From Narthecium ossifragum (Eukaryota; Streptophyta; Magnoliopsida; Dioscoreales; Nartheciaceae), in contig OY986971.1 of assembly GCA_963920575.1 (NCBI GenBank), forward strand, positions 16,916,492 through 16,980,491: a stretch of DNA of 64,000 nucleotides, given 5' to 3'. The translations under genes were made by a program, and so were the position numbers. The notes beneath the pieces were generated by a model. The model ran no database searches. It saw only the letters and a list, made by a program, of their open reading frames with translations, and was not told the origin of the DNA. Shown piece by piece: positions 1 to 12,637 of the stretch. Within the stretch, counting starts at the first letter, position 1. Every line of letters starts with the position of its first letter.

Positions 1-1355
1 ACTGATGTTTATTTCAGGTTTTCTTGAGATCTAGCCGTTGGATCTTGTTGATCCTTGCTTTGTTGGTTTCCTTATGCCTTGTAGAATAACTGATTTAAGT
101 TTCATGGATGATTATGATTTTGGATATGATGATCCTGGTGTATACACCTACTGGTGGCTAAGTTGGATCTTGAATCCGACGTCGTTTGGACGTCGGATCG
201 ACGGGATCAATTAGCCCCTAAGTAGAGGCTTTGGGTGTTTTTGAATATAATATTATATTGTGTTTTGTTCATCATCGTTTTCGGGGTTGCTTCCCGTTGC
301 AGGAGTCCGCGGTTGACGGTCGCGGTACCGTCATAATGCCGGGACCCGCTGCGGATCGGCTGGCAGCGGTTGGTAGTACCGCTGCAGCGATCCAGTAGAC
401 TTATATGATGCTTGACATACTGTTGCATGCCTTTCCTATTTATCTGTGTATGTCATAGCATGCATTCTTGTTGTGTGCATTAGTTGCATTGGTTAGGGCG
501 TGGGTGATCTTTGGGTTGCCGTCCCGAGGCTGGAAGCTCGGACTTAGCCCTAGGACCGGGGTTGGGTTGTTTGGACTCGGTTTGAATTGTAGTGTCCAGT
601 CGATTCGATGATAGGCTTAGATGACTGGTACACTTGTGGCTTGATGATTGTAGAGGTCGTGTCGGCCTCGAGTTGGATCTGAGGTGTAGCCAGTGTCCGG
701 TTCTTCTTAAAACTCTTGAGTAGAGGATTTGCCTACTCAGTGGTGTCTCTTCCCACCAAACAGTGTTCAGTTTCCTGTTGAGAGTTAGCAGTGTCGTTTC
801 CTGCTACTGAGTGTGACCTGACATATGACCAGCTCGGCTGGAAGACCATGATCGTGGGCCTCAGGGACACGCGATGGGGTTATGGGACCCCTGTATACAC
901 CCAGATTCCACTTGAGGGCGACACTGTTGCGTTTCCCTCTTCCTTCTGTGTGTCGTAGTGTAGATCCCTACTGAGCTTAGTGCTCACACCTACCCGGGCT
1001 GCGTTTTGCAGGTGCAGGCGTCAGTTCTTCCTCTGTGGCCCCTACCGGGCAGTTGGACGGCGGTGCGGCGGCGCCTGGTGGTTTTTGAGAGGAGGAAATA
1101 TTTACTGCTTTTATCCTAGGTTAGTTAGTCTCCTACGGGAGTGATGTTGTACTTTGAATCTTCCCCTCTCCGATGATTTGTATATATTAACACTTGAGTT
1201 TTTAATCTGAGGTACGAGGTTTTGCTAATTAATATTGTCTTTTAATTGAGGGTGCTTTTGGTGAATTGCTAGGGAGACCAATAGGTTAGAGGGGAACCCT
1301 CGCCATTCTTTTTTCCGCGTTGGTTAGGTTCCGGTTCGCGGGTCGGGACGCGACA
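1..1355 (+). repeat. 5' LTR of element A (3' part only)
   Basis: The LTR ends in GCGACA just before the primer-binding site. It aligns along its length with the complete solo LTR at 26073-28379, for example in the motif TAGCCGTTGGATC near the window start. The first part of the LTR (U3) lies outside the window. Confidence 0.9.
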
Positions 1356-1358
1356 GCT

Positions 1359-1370
1359 TGGTATCAGAGC
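1359..1370 (+). other. Primer-binding site of element A (tRNA-iMet)
   Basis: TGGTATCAGAGC lies three bases after the LTR end. It is the complement of the 3' end of plant initiator methionine tRNA, the usual primer of Ty3/gypsy chromoviruses. Confidence 0.93.
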
Positions 1371-1556
1371 ATAGGCTGTAGATCCCAGGGTTTAGGATCA
1401 GGATTCGGTTGAGATTGAGCGTGGAATGGGTTAGTTCTATGTCTAGAACATCCTTGCATGCTCCTTTTGATGTGTTGTGTTTTTCCGCTTTATGTTGTGC
1501 TGCTTTGTCTTGGGTTTCTGACGAGTGAAAGCTCGTTGTCGTTGGTGATTGCACAG

Positions 1557-4500
1557 ATGTCGGGAGCTCGAGTCCGACCTACGGTTGTTAGTCGAGGTGG
1601 GGCACGACCTGGTCGGCCCGCCCGACCAGACGGGGTAGCACATGTCAGGACGGTCAGAGCTCGACGGACTGGACCATCACCAGCGACGGTTGCGGTCGCA
1701 CGGGAGGAGGCCCCTCTCGCCGAGGAGGGGGTCATTGCTCCGGTCGACGGGCGGGCCGCGGCAACGGTCATGATGGATTTCCAGCGGCTGAACCCGCCTA
1801 GGTTCAGCTGTGAGACTGGAGATCCGACCACGGCAGACGGCTGGCTCCGAGGAGTCACGCGCGTTCTCGACGCTCTCTTCGTCGGGGATGACCGGATCCG
1901 GGTCACCCTCGCGGCGTTCCAGCTCGATGGTGACGCCCTTGACTAGTGGTGCACTGCCCAGCACACCAGTGACGGAGAGGAGCCGACGTAGGAGGAGTTC
2001 AGGGCGTTGTTCTTGGACGCGTACTTCCCGGAGAGTACGCGTGACGCCCTGTCTCGCGAGTACCAGTCCCTCTTGCAGGGTACTCGCACTGTTCAGCAGT
2101 ATGCCACCCGGTTCACGCATTTGGTCCGTTTTGCGGGGGCAGTGGCAGCAGATCCAGTGGCCAGGGCACGGCAGTTTGAGTGGGGTCTTCGTCCAGAGAT
2201 CAGGCGCCAGATGTGTTCCCACCATTTCCAGACGCACTCAGCAGTTCTGAACTGCGCCTTAGTTGTGGAGGCGCAGTCGCAGGACGAGAGACGCCGGGCA
2301 GTTCCACCGGCAGTCTCTACCAGCTCGCAGTAGCGATCCCAGGGCAGAGGGGGGTTCGGTAGGGGGCAGCCGTGGCGTCAGCGGCCCTTTCAGCGGCGGC
2401 CGCAGCGTGCACCGCAGTACCAGCAGCCACTACCGAGCCCACCAGCCCCGTTTCTACTGACGGCCGGGCCATCTGGGCAGGCGTCGTCAGGGGGGGACCA
2501 GGGACGACAGCCGGGCGCGTCAGTCACTTGCTACCTGTGCGGGCAGCCGGGGCACTACCGTAGAGACTGCACTTCGCGAGGAGCGCAGGGCGCTATGCCG
2601 CAAGGCAGTAGAGGCGGAGGGTCCGGTGCCTGGCAGGGGAGCGGGGGTGGACGCGGGCCGGGGTGTCCCAGAGGCAGAGGCGGCCAGCGGGGGCAGGTGT
2701 TTGCCCTCCCAGTTCACGAGCGACAGGACACCGTCCAGCTGTATCAGCCGCCACCACAGTACCAGCAGCCGTTGCAGTACCAGCAGCCGTAGCAGTATCA
2801 GCAGGCAGCGGCAGAGCCAACCGTCCTCAGAGGTATCTTTCAGCTTTCTAGTTCTTTAGTAGATATGCTGATAGACTCTGGGGCGTCTCATTCCTATATT
2901 GCTAGCATGTGTGTGGCATCGCTAGGATTAGAGACGAGTTGGCTAGAGGTGGCACAGTCTGTAGATTCACCGATCGGAGGTACAGTCAGGGTAGACCGGG
3001 TCTGCCGATCTTGTTCTTTGGAGGTTGGAGGCCTCCGTGTCTGTCTAGACCTGCGGGTGCTAGACATGACAGGCTTCGATGTGATACTCGGTATGGACTG
3101 GTTAGCAGCATACCGAGCTATCATCGACTGTGGTCGCCGGAGGGTGGTCGCTTGGACACCTAATGGGACACAGTTTGTGTTGTTGGGGGATCGGTTCTCA
3201 GCCGATTCCTTTGCTTGTGGTGTGGGGAGGCGTGGCAGCGAGCATTCAGCCTTGATGGCCAGCCTGTCCCTGTTTGGGTCAGAGGGAGTGCAGCAGAGCA
3301 GTTTCCCCAGGATCGTGTGCGACTACACCGATGTGTTTCCCGAGGTGTTGCCAGGGCTTCCACCGCCCAGAGAGGTCGATTTTGAGATCGACCTGGTACC
3401 GGGTACCGCACCGATCTCTCTACCAGCTTTCAGGATGGCACCAGCAGAGCAGAGTGAGTTGAGGACCCAGCTAGACGAGCTTACCAGCAGAGGCTTCATC
3501 CGTCCCAGCATGTCTCCCTGGGGGGCGCCAGTGTTGTTCGCGAAGAAGAAGGACGGTACCCTTCGACTTTGCATAGACTACAGGCGGCTCAACAGGGTGA
3601 CGGTGAAGAACAGGTATCCGATGCCGCGGATCGACGACCTGTTTGACCAGTTGAGAGGATCTTCAGTGTTCTCGAAGATCGACCTCCGCACCGGCTACCA
3701 CCAGTTGAGGGTTCGGGATTGCGACATCCCGAAGACGGCTTTTCGGACTCGGTACGGCCTATACGAGTTCGTGGTGATGCCGTTTGGGCTGACGAACGCA
3801 CCAGCAGCGTTCATGGATCTCATGCAGAGGATCTTCCGGCCTTTTCTAGACGAGTTCGTGGTGGTGTTCGTCGACGACATCCTTATCTAGTCCCGGTCAG
3901 AGGCGGAGCACGAGCAACACTTGGCGACAGTGTTGCAGCTACTTCGGGAGCATCGGCTTTATGCCAAGGCTTCCAAGTGTGAGTTCTGGCTTGCACAGGT
4001 GGGATTCCTTGGACACGTGGTGTTGGCAGCAGGGATCTCAGTTGACCCGGCCAAGGTCGAGGCAGTGGTACAGTGGCAGAGACCGAGAACAGTGTTTGAG
4101 GTCCGTAGTTTCTTAGGCCTGGCGAGTTACTACAGGCGGTTCGTGAGGGACTTCTCCAAGGTTGCAGGACCGTTGACCAGACTGACACAGAAGGCCGTCC
4201 CGTTCGTGTGGGATGATGCTTGTGAGCGAGCCTTCGTGGAGCTGAGGACGAGGTTGACCAGTGCATCGGTGCTAATCATCCCCGAGCGAGGTGTTGGTTA
4301 TAGTGTCTACTGCGACGCCAGCGGTGAGGGCTTGGGATGTGTCCTCATGCAGAAGGGGCACGTAGTTTCCTATGGTTCTCGTCAGTTGAGGAACCATGAG
4401 AGGAACTACCCGACTCACGACTTGGAGCTAGCAGCGGTGGTCTTCGCCCTGAAGACCTGGCGGCATTATCTCTATGGCGAGAAGTTCTCAGTCTTCTCGG

Positions 4501-6242
4501 ACCATAAGAGTTTGAGGCACGTTTTCACCCAACGTGACCTCAACCTGAGGCAGCGACGCTGGATGGAGCTACTGGAGGACTACGACTTTGCGTTGCATTA
4601 CCATCCTGGTAAGACAAACGTCGTAGCAGACGCGCTGAGCAGACAGGTGAGAGACACCAGAGCAGCAGTTGCAGGGTTGTCAGTGCGACAGTGGCAGGCT
4701 CTAGAGACGGCGAGCCAGTTGGGGCTCGAGTTTGAGGATCGGGGATCCAACAGCTTCCTCTACGCAGTGCAGAGTATGCCAGCAGTTCTAGCCAGAGTGT
4801 TGGAGGCACAGCACAGTGACCCAGAGCTCGAGGAGTTACGCACAGCAGCGGGCACGGAGGGCACAGACGGAGACTGGACAGTATCGCCAGACGGAGGGCT
4901 ACGGTTCAGAGGCAGAGTAGCAGTTCCAGCAGATCCAGTTCTTCGAGACGACGTCCTACGAGAGTTCCACCACTCTCGCTTTGCGGTTCATCCCGGCGGC
5001 ACCAAGATGTACTAGGATCTTCGGAGACAGTTCTGGTGGCGCGGGATGAAGAGGGCAGTGACGGAGTTCGTATCGCGCTGCCTTACCTGTCAGAAGGTCA
5101 AGGCAGAGCACCAGCGGACTCCGGGGTTACTTCAGCCGCTTCCACTAGCTGAGTGGAAGTGGGAGCACATCACGATGGACTTCGTGACCGGGCTACCGAG
5201 ATCCCCTAGGGGGAATGACGCGATTTGGGTCATCGTTGATCGATTGACCAAATCGGCGCACTTCCTGCCTATGCGGGTGACAGACTCGACCGACAGGTTG
5301 GGCAATTTGTACATCAGAGAGGTGGTCAGACTACACGGAGTTCCAGTTTCTATCGTGTAAGACCGTGACCCCAGGTTCACCAGCAGGTTCTGGCGCGACT
5401 TTCAGGAGGCAGTTGGCACACTCCTGACTTTCAGTACGGCATTCCATCCGCAGACAGACGGACAGTCAGAGCGGACTATCCAGATCCTGGAGGACATGCT
5501 GAGAGCATGTGTCCTCGACGCAGGAGGCAGCTGGGAGGAGCACGTTCCCTTGGTGGAGTTCGCCTACAACAACAGCTACCAGTCCAGTCTTGGAGTAGCA
5601 CCTTTCGAGGCATTGTACGGTAGGCCGTGTCGTTCCCCAGTGTGCTGGACAGAGGTTGGAGAGGCTTCACTCACCGGTCCAGACATCGTCAGGCGGTCGT
5701 CAGAGAGGTTGGTGCAGATCAGGCAGAGGCTTCTGACGGCTCAGAGCCGGCAGAAGAGTTATGCAGATCAGAGGCGACGACCGTTGGAGTTTGTAGTCGG
5801 CGATCGAGTGTTCTTCCGAGCGTCGCCGTACAGAGGTTCTGTCAGGTTTGGCAGAGGTGGCAAGTTGGCGCCGAGGTTTGTCGGGCCGTTTGAGATCTTG
5901 GAGAGGGTCGGCGAGGTAGCTTACCGCCTGGACCTTCCTCAGCACATGTCTGCTGTGCATCCGACTTTCCATGTGTCGATGCTGAGGAAGTATCACCCAG
6001 ACCCGTCTCATGTCATCAGAGTGGATGACATTGGGCTTGAGGCAGACGCTAGCTTTGTTGAGCAGCCGGTTCATGTACTTTACCGGAGGGATCAGGTCTT
6101 GCGGGGCAAGACGATTCCCTTGGTCAAGGTACTGTGGAGGCACAGAGGCACCGAGGAGGTGACTTGGGAGCGCGAGGCGCGCATGCGGCAAGAATTTCCG
6201 CAGTTGTTTTCTTCTCCATGTACTTCTTGTCCTGTCCTCTAG
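1557..6242 (+). pseudogene. gag-pol polyprotein of element A, nonsense-mutated
   Basis: One frame of about 1561 codons runs from the ATG at 1557 to the stop at 6240, as in Tekay/Del chromoviruses with fused gag-pol. In order it holds a capsid-like gag, a CX2CX4HX4C zinc knuckle (from 2529), the protease motif DSGASHS (near 2880), reverse transcriptase with FVDD (about 3868), RNase H with YCDAS (about 4308) and LALSR-type end ADALSR (about 4630), an integrase zinc finger and core (about 4960-5480), and a chromodomain-like tail ending in the EEVTWERE segment. No frameshift was found, but in-frame stops occur at 1944, 1989, 2331, 2790, 3888, 5013 and 5358. Compared with C or D, those at 2331 and 5013 replace CAG and those at 1944 and 1989 replace TGG. 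The copy is coding-dead but structurally complete. Confidence 0.92.
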
Positions 6243-6315
6243 TGTAGTTGTTTTATTGTTCCGAGCCCTACCCTTATCGAATCTCGGGACGAGATTTCCT
6301 TTAAGGGTAATAGGA

Positions 6316-6837
6316 TGTGAGGACATGCCCCTCTACCCCTGTGGCTCGTTGTAGACCGCAAGGGCAATTTGGTAAATTGCGCCTTGTTGGTCTGTTTCAC
6401 ACCCGCGTGTGCACACACTGGCCTTGTATGTGTTAGTGTTTGTTTAGAATGGCTAGGTGGACCCGGGATCGGAAGATCCCGGGTCGGGCGCGCGGAAGCT
6501 TGCCGTTGGGCAGCTGACGACCCTTGAGCGATCGATCGCTCCTTGGAACGATCAATCGGACTCGTGAGCGAGTCGGTTGGTTTTGACCCGGGGCGATAAC
6601 AATCGATCGCTCCTTGGAGCGACCGATCGGAATCGCGTCGGTGGCTTTTCTGCTTCGCGAGGACGGCCACCGACGGCGGTCGTTCTCCTTTGTCAGAGGG
6701 GGGGGAGGACTTTCCCTCCCCTCCCCTCACTTTCTTCCCCTTTTCCCAGCTTTCCCCTCCCCCTTTCCCCTCTTTCTTCCCCTCCTCTTCCTCCTTCTCC
6801 TCTCTTTCTTCCTCCTCTTCTCTTTGTTCCTCGGATC
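6316..6837 (+). repeat. 3' LTR of element A (5' part only)
   Basis: It starts TGTGAGGACATGCCC directly after the polypurine-rich stretch. It contains the U3 hairpin GGGATC/GATCCC, GATCGATC hairpins at about 6526-6632 and a long pyrimidine tract, then breaks off within that tract at about 6830-6840. The rest of the LTR is missing, replaced by element B. Confidence 0.88.
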
Positions 6838-8377
6838 GTATTGATTTTACCAAGATGCCATCAATGTAGACCTCGAGGGACTTCTCAATCAGGCCATGGA
6901 AGATTGCGTTCATCGCCCTTTGGTACATAGCACCGGCGTTCTTAAGGCCGAAGGGCATCACTACATATTTAAAAGTCCCGATGGCTCCAGGACAAGTGAA
7001 TGCTATTTTGTGAACATATTCATATGCTACATGGATTTGGTTGTACCCAGAATACCCGTTCATTAGAGAGATCATTTCATTTCTTGCAGCGGCATTGATC
7101 AGGAGATTGACTACCGTTATCGAGTATTCATCTTTGGGTGTGGCAATGTTAAGGTTTCTGTAGTCGATGTACACCCTTATTTTCTCGTTCTTCTTGGTGA
7201 CGGGCACTATATTTGATACCCACTTGATGCATCGAACGGTTCTTTTAAACTTAGCCTGTAGTAGGCGTTTGACTTCTTTTTTTATTTTGGGTATCTTCTC
7301 TGGTGCTAGCCTTCGAGGAGCTTGCTTCACTTGTTTGTATCCGGGTTTGATTGGGAGTTGACGTTCAACCAGATCTTGACTCAAACCGGGCTTTTCGTCA
7401 TAGTCCCATGCAAAGCAATCTTTGAACTCATGTTAGAGAGTTGAGAAAGCCTTCTTCATTTCATAATCAAGAGCTCTATTTACATAAGTAACTCGAGGGG
7501 ACTCGGGTGTCCCGAGATTAACCTCCTCGAGCTCGTCTGGAGATGATACGTTAGGGAAAGCAAGAAAATCTAAGTCCGATGAAACCAAATTAGTGAACAC
7601 ATGACGATCGGCGCTCGAAGATGCGACTTTAGAGAAAATAGGGAACTTATATACATCAACTATCCTAAGTTGTCGCTCGATATCTTCAAGTGTTTCCTCA
7701 GACTCAGGGGCTTCTTTTGCGTCGAGGTCTGGTTCTTCTGTGTCGGAGCCTATTCCTCCCGCTCGCACCGATTCCAACTCTGTCGGGGTGTTCGACGTTG
7801 GGCCTTGTTCAACGAGGTGGATCTCGAACCTCGAGATGGCGGCTCTCACGACCTCGGAGAATTTGGTTGATGTTACGGCCATAGGCTTTACTGATGGGTT
7901 TTTCCCCTTGTGAGCGAGGCTTGGATGTCCCCGAGCCTTTCCCTTGGCAGTGAGGGACTATTCATGGGGTGTGGATGGTTCATCTCTGCTTACCATAGCA
8001 TGTTGATTGCTCGGGTTTTTGGAGATGGCACCTTGCTCGAGATGCTCCCATGCTGACGCCATGTCTTCCGTGTCGAGGTCTTCTTCCCTGCGAGCGAAGC
8101 GCCCTCGATACATCTCCACCGGGCCAGAGTTGTCTACGGTTTCAATGGTGTTGGAGTGAACCATTAGTGGTTGTCGATATGAATGCATAATTTCCAGATG
8201 GTTTTTATTCCATAGTATTAGTGGTTGATAGAGTGACGATGATACGCATGCGTTGGCGTGGAGCCAGTCGCGTCTGAGTAGAGCGTTATAGCTCGCCTTA
8301 GTATCGATTACAAAGAAAGAAGTAGTGGACATTGCTCCTCCTACCATGACCTTCATGGGGAGGACCCCGATGGCCAT
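6838..8377 (-). pseudogene. Element B reverse transcriptase (partial)
   Basis: Segments at 7433-7882 and 6838-7384 together cover the region after protease, the RT N-terminus (about 7400-7250: PGYKQVKQAPRRLAPEK, then the palm motif RVYIDYRNLN) and the catalytic region near 6850. The segments are separated by a stop near 7433. The usual YVDD/YIDD box reads YIDG, so a catalytic aspartate is lost. The first 60 or so codons of the longest local frame, below 6838, are only LTR sequence of A read through, not part of the gene. Confidence 0.8.
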
Positions 8378-11063
8378 GGTGGATCAAACCATAAGCCATG
8401 GATCGTTGTTTCCGTGGGAAATAGGTTGGAGCGTGTCCTCCCAAGAGGCCCCAGCATAGCCTCGGGTAGTAGCCTGATGACTGAGCCGTTGTCAATCAAG
8501 ACTCGAGCCACCACAACTCCATCGAGTTTTGCTCTAACATAAAGAGCTTTCAAGTGCTCCCTATCTGTTTCCTTGGGTTTCTTAAGTAAGAAATCGAACG
8601 GATTTCGGGAGAATTGCATACCAGTTTCGGGAGCAGCGATGTCGTCGACCCCGAGGTCGATGTTGGCGAGATTTTGATCCAGGAGGTCGTCCAAGACCAT
8701 GATCTATCCCATGGATTCAGTATCCTCGACATCCCCTTCTAGGTGGTCAACTTGGACTCTCTTGTTAGAGAAAATGGTCGGCATGGTGAACGTCATGTTG
8801 CAATCGGCCATTTGGTAGTCAAATTCGACGATGCGTATGCAATTGGATCGCCGATGGATCTTTTCCGGTGACAGGTCTCGGAAGTCCGAGCGCAATGAGG
8901 ACTCCACATCGCTAAACTCTGTCTCCCAATCTTTCTCTAGCGGGAGTTTGAGAACAGAGGAGGAAGCGCCGGGGGAGGTGACATAGTAGCCCTGGGAGAG
9001 CTCGACTCTCTTCCTCATCATGCGGCGGTAGCTCCGAGATACCCTCACTGGCAGCTCTCGGGGTTTTTCCTTAGCATCACCTGCTGATGGGGCCACAACT
9101 CTGGTTTGTTGAGGGTGCCGAGCCGTGGTCCGCCTCCTGGGCGGGTACGTGTCCAGGAATGGAGCGGTTTTCATAGAAGCCGTGATCTCCACTGGCTTGA
9201 TCTCAGAGACCTTCTTCAAGATCGGGTCGTCGCCGAGCTCTTCATTGATGTAATCATGTTGGACTAGCCCCTGGTTGACCAACTCGATGGGGAGAAGCAT
9301 CGAGCAGTGTGAGCACATGTCATTTCGGAGGGCTTCAAGGTCAGAGGCCAAGACTCCCATGAATGGCATCCGACTAGAGGAAGGTGGGAACACCGGAAAG
9401 GGAGCATCGAGGAGAGTCTGCGGCCGCTCCCACACTAGAATGGGCCGAGGGATCTTTGGCGACGAAGCAGCCGGTTTCCAGGTCGCCTTCTGGAGGATGT
9501 GTCCTGTCTTGGTGATGCGCAGGGCTCGATTCTGTTCGTTGGTCAGAGTCAAGTTTTGTTCGCCCGTCAGTTAGCCAACAAAGATGCAGATGGTGTGGCA
9601 CGAGTTAGTGGTGTGGCTGTCGGAAAGGTGCCGCATGCACTTGCCCCAGTAGGCATCTTCCGAGAGGTAAGGGGCCAGGAGCCACTTGGCTAGCATGAGC
9701 TGCTTGAACAACTCATTGGAAGATTCGGAGTTTGAGGAAGTCCTTATCCCCGTACTCACGACATTGGCAAGTGAACCTAGCCAAATGTTCCAGGGTTGAC
9801 ATGTCATTGTCCCCTGAGAAGAAGGTAAACTCCGGCATCCTAAAATTGTGTGGGTAAGGGTGTTCCCTATCAATGTAATCCGGGTATGGCTTCCGGAGAG
9901 TGAGTCGATCAATTCTAGGGATCCTAGGTCCATATATTTGCTCGACGACTGGAGTAATGTAATCCACCTCGAGTCGAAGGGGTTCGGGGCCGGGTCTATC
10001 AAAGTTAGGACGTTGTGGTCTTGGTAGTGGGCCCCTCCACTCTTCGTTACCCCAGTTATGGTATTGGGGCTGCTCAGGCTGACCCCTAGTGTATTATGGT
10101 CCTGATTGGCCTCTGGGTGGAGCTTGTTGCCCCCCTAGTGTGTGCAAATTGATCGGGTGGCACTCTTGGTTGCCGCCCTTGCCCGGTGGGATAGGTGATT
10201 TGATGAAGATAGTTTCCCGTATAGCCTGCCTGGCTATTTTGCCGCCCATGGTAACCCATCGGGTGTTGTGGCCTTCCGAGGTCACCGGGTGGGCCCTGCT
10301 GCCTGCTCGGGATTCCCATCGGACCGGGTTGTCCTGGAGGGTAACCAGTCGGAGGGTCCGAGTTCTCCTCATAACCTCGAGTCACCACACTGTATGATGT
10401 GGGTTCCCATAGTCTCGAGCCTCCGACATTTGTCGTGGGCAAATTTGACCCTCCTGGATCTACGTACCCTTGAGGGGAGACGTTTGAGGCCGGGTTTGGA
10501 TACCCCAGAGGTGGAAGTTGGGTACTCGAGCTCGGGATGTCGGGCCCTCAAGGGACAGCCCGTGTGACATCTAGAGGTATAGTCGCGGAGCCAGACCTGA
10601 GTGCTTCACTGTGAAGCCTCCTATTGAGCTCAGCATGCTTGTCGAGGATGGGTTCTAAACCGACTACTACTTCCTTGGCTACTTGTTTGGCTAGGGGAGT
10701 AGTGGTTTCAGCAAGGACATGGGTTACTTCTTGAATCACTCTGTTGGCTTAGAGTTGACTTCTGTTCGTCATGAAGACTCCCATCTCAAAGATAGTTTGA
10801 CGGATTTGTTCCGAGGACTGCTTCTGGGACCATATAGCCTTGTCTATCTCTCCCGTGACCTCTTGTATGCCCTGGGACGCCAATTCTCAAGCGTCCGATC
10901 AGGCTAATTGATATTCGGATTCTAGAGTTGCCGGGTGGGCGCCACCTACTCGATCGAATTGTCCTATGAGCGCCATGAGCAACCCTTTGATTCCATCCAT
11001 GGTCTTCCATAAGTCGGCGCTAGTTTCTTGACTCTGAGTTTTCCACAAGCTTTCACCGGGCAT
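8353..11063 (-). pseudogene. Element B gag and protease region
   Basis: From an ATG at 11063 the N-terminal part runs, with stops, through a coiled-coil-like segment (about 10740-10560) and a Gly/Pro/Gln-rich stretch (about 10440-10090). The gag core is recognisable at 9967-9713 by the order YPHNFRMPEFTFFSGD, then STLEHLARFTCQC and FLKLRIF, the pattern of the plant retrotransposon gag domain. A linker at 9552-8704 leads to an aspartic protease segment at 8700-8353, where the expected DTGS is DNGS. The protein is spread over several frames. The assignment rests on motif order only. Confidence 0.72.
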
Positions 11064-11170
11064 GTCAGTTGTCGAGGGTGAACCTCATGGGTTCTGGTCG
11101 GGCTGTTGATCACTTGGATCATATCCATCTTGTGGATCGACGATGGTGGACTTAAGTGTCATTTTTGGCC

Positions 11171-11187
11171 TCCCACTGTGGTCACCA
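11171..11187 (-). other. Likely primer-binding site of element B
   Basis: On the minus strand the sequence is TGGTGACCACAGTGGGA. It begins with TGG, as a site complementary to a tRNA CCA end must, and it lies between the LTR end and gag. Tat-group elements have similar TGG-type sites. I cannot name the tRNA. Confidence 0.5.
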
Positions 11188-11194
11188 AAAAGCG

Positions 11195-12557
11195 TGTTGC
11201 TCAAATATTGTACCCGAGATGGATACGTGGTCGCTAGGCATGTGGGTTGTGCTAACCGTAGCGCACGGTTATCAGAAGGGAGTGTAGATTCAGCCCTGCC
11301 TCAATTAAGAGAACTTTTGGGAAACTTAAGACTAAATGAAGGTGAATCTTTATGGAATTTTGGGTAATGGTTGCTAGGAATGAGTTTGCTGCTATTAGAA
11401 AAATTACTCTACTCCTAGAGTTGACTAAGCTACTTCTAGAAGTACCTGCTCTACTCCTAATGTAGATTATATTACTCCTATAGTGATAAGTGAACTACTC
11501 CTAAGAGGTAATTGAACGACTCCTAAGAAGTAATCGAGCTACTCCTAAAGTTAAAGAAAGCAAGTAAAGTAAAGCAGGAAAAACTAACTACTTACTTCAA
11601 TTAAAACATCAACTGATTTGATTACAACTCCGATGAAAGTTCCTACGAATGCATGCTAGAAGGAAATTACAATAGCTTAAGGAATAATAGTAGCAAAGTT
11701 CTGGTTTCTGTCAGGGGTCCTTCTTCTTCTGTCTTCAAAGCTTTTATACTTCAGAATGCCGCCTCTACCTGGCATTGCTAGCCATCGCCAACCAATAATG
11801 ACTCTTCATGCTTCCCATCATGGGTTGAATCTCGCTGCCATCTTGACACATGGTCCCTCATGGATAACAGTTCAGTTGTGTTCTGACTCCACTTCCCACG
11901 TTTTTGCTTTGGGAGAGTAGTTGGGTAGATCGTGGGGTTACAGTGGTTTCGGTGTATTCCTGATGGTTCGACTTCATCTATTGTCACGACCTTGAGCTTG
12001 CCCAACTAAGGGACCATGGCTTCATATGATGCTTTGACCTCGGGGTCGCTTAGTCCCTTGACCTCGAGGGTCTCGACCTTAGGGTTGCTTAGTGCCTAGA
12101 CCTTGAGGTTTATGTGTTGCTTTGACTTCGGGCTCGCTTGACTCCAATATCAATGCTCTCAAGGTACCTCGACCTCGAGGTCATTCAGGTCCAAGACTGA
12201 TGACGTCGGCTTTAATACTTGTTTTATTTATGCCAGGATTGAGTGATAGGGCAGTTTGATGCCTCGAATGTCGTATTCTGGGATCACATCGTCATAAATG
12301 CTGAGGCGGCGTGATGATGGGGTTTGAACTCGGATGTCGAGTAGCATTTAATGCGTGCTTACTCCCATTGGTCGTTGCTTCTTTTTCCACGTGGGCTTGT
12401 ATGCAACGGTTCCACTAGCATCATCACCGATTCGTCCACATGTTGCACCCATAAGGTATCGTAGGTACGATGATTGCGGCTCGATGAATGGGTGTCATGT
12501 GTTTGTCTCGACGATGGATATGCGTCGGTCAATACTTGAGTATTTTTCTCAATGACA
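11195..12557 (-). repeat. 5' LTR of element B (boundaries inferred)
   Basis: On the minus strand it would begin TGTCATTGAG and end GAGCAACA, the expected TG...CA ends, for a length of about 1.36 kb. Its partner LTR is not in the window, so the borders are inferred from the primer site and the end dinucleotides. It contains a run of degenerate repeats with the word ACTCCTA (about 11395-11550) and several CCTCGAGG palindromes (about 12040-12185). Confidence 0.5.
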
Positions 12558-12634
12558 TGAAGTTATATGGAAGAGAGATCACAGAAAATGCACTTCCATA
12601 GCGACATTTTACACATAGCCACAGGGTGGTAAAG
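12558..12634. other. Flanking DNA, nothing recognised
   Basis: A short stretch between the inferred end of element B and the Tourist-like element. No gene or repeat was recognised in it. Confidence 0.4.
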
Positions 12635-12637
12635 TAA

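Larger units (their letters stand above)
1..6837 (+). mobile_element. Ty3/gypsy chromovirus A (Tekay/Del type), truncated
   Basis: The order is 5' LTR, tRNA-iMet-type primer-binding site, gag, protease, reverse transcriptase, RNase H, integrase and chromodomain-like tail, then 3' LTR. The 5' LTR is cut by the window edge. The 3' LTR stops after about 520 bp, where minus-strand element B begins. Elements C and D in this window are relatives. The 3' LTR is preceded by a purine-rich stretch at about 6300-6315 that would serve as polypurine tract. The element cannot make its own proteins, because gag-pol carries seven in-frame stops. Confidence 0.93.
6838..12557 (-). mobile_element. Ty3/gypsy element B, Tat-type, decayed and 3'-truncated
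   Basis: Read on the minus strand the order is LTR (12557 to 11195), primer-binding site, gag, protease, and reverse transcriptase cut at about 6838. Tat-type character is seen in the RT signature (MPFGLKNAGAMYQRAMN followed by VYIDGILVKS) and the protease context LIDNGSVIRLLP. RNase H, integrase and the 3' LTR are absent, so the element ends at the junction with A. Numerous stops and frame changes show it is old. Confidence 0.8.

Noticed and set aside
1359..1370. tRNA gene suggested by tRNA-like sequence
   Set aside because: It is only the 12-nt complement of a tRNA 3' end beside an LTR, i.e. a primer-binding site; no cloverleaf is present.
5700..6326. 208-codon minus-strand ORF
   Set aside because: It is antisense to the integrase/chromodomain region of element A and has no recognisable motif.
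6239..7384. 381-codon minus-strand ORF as one protein
   Set aside because: Only the part above about 6838 is RT of element B; the rest is LTR of element A read in reverse.
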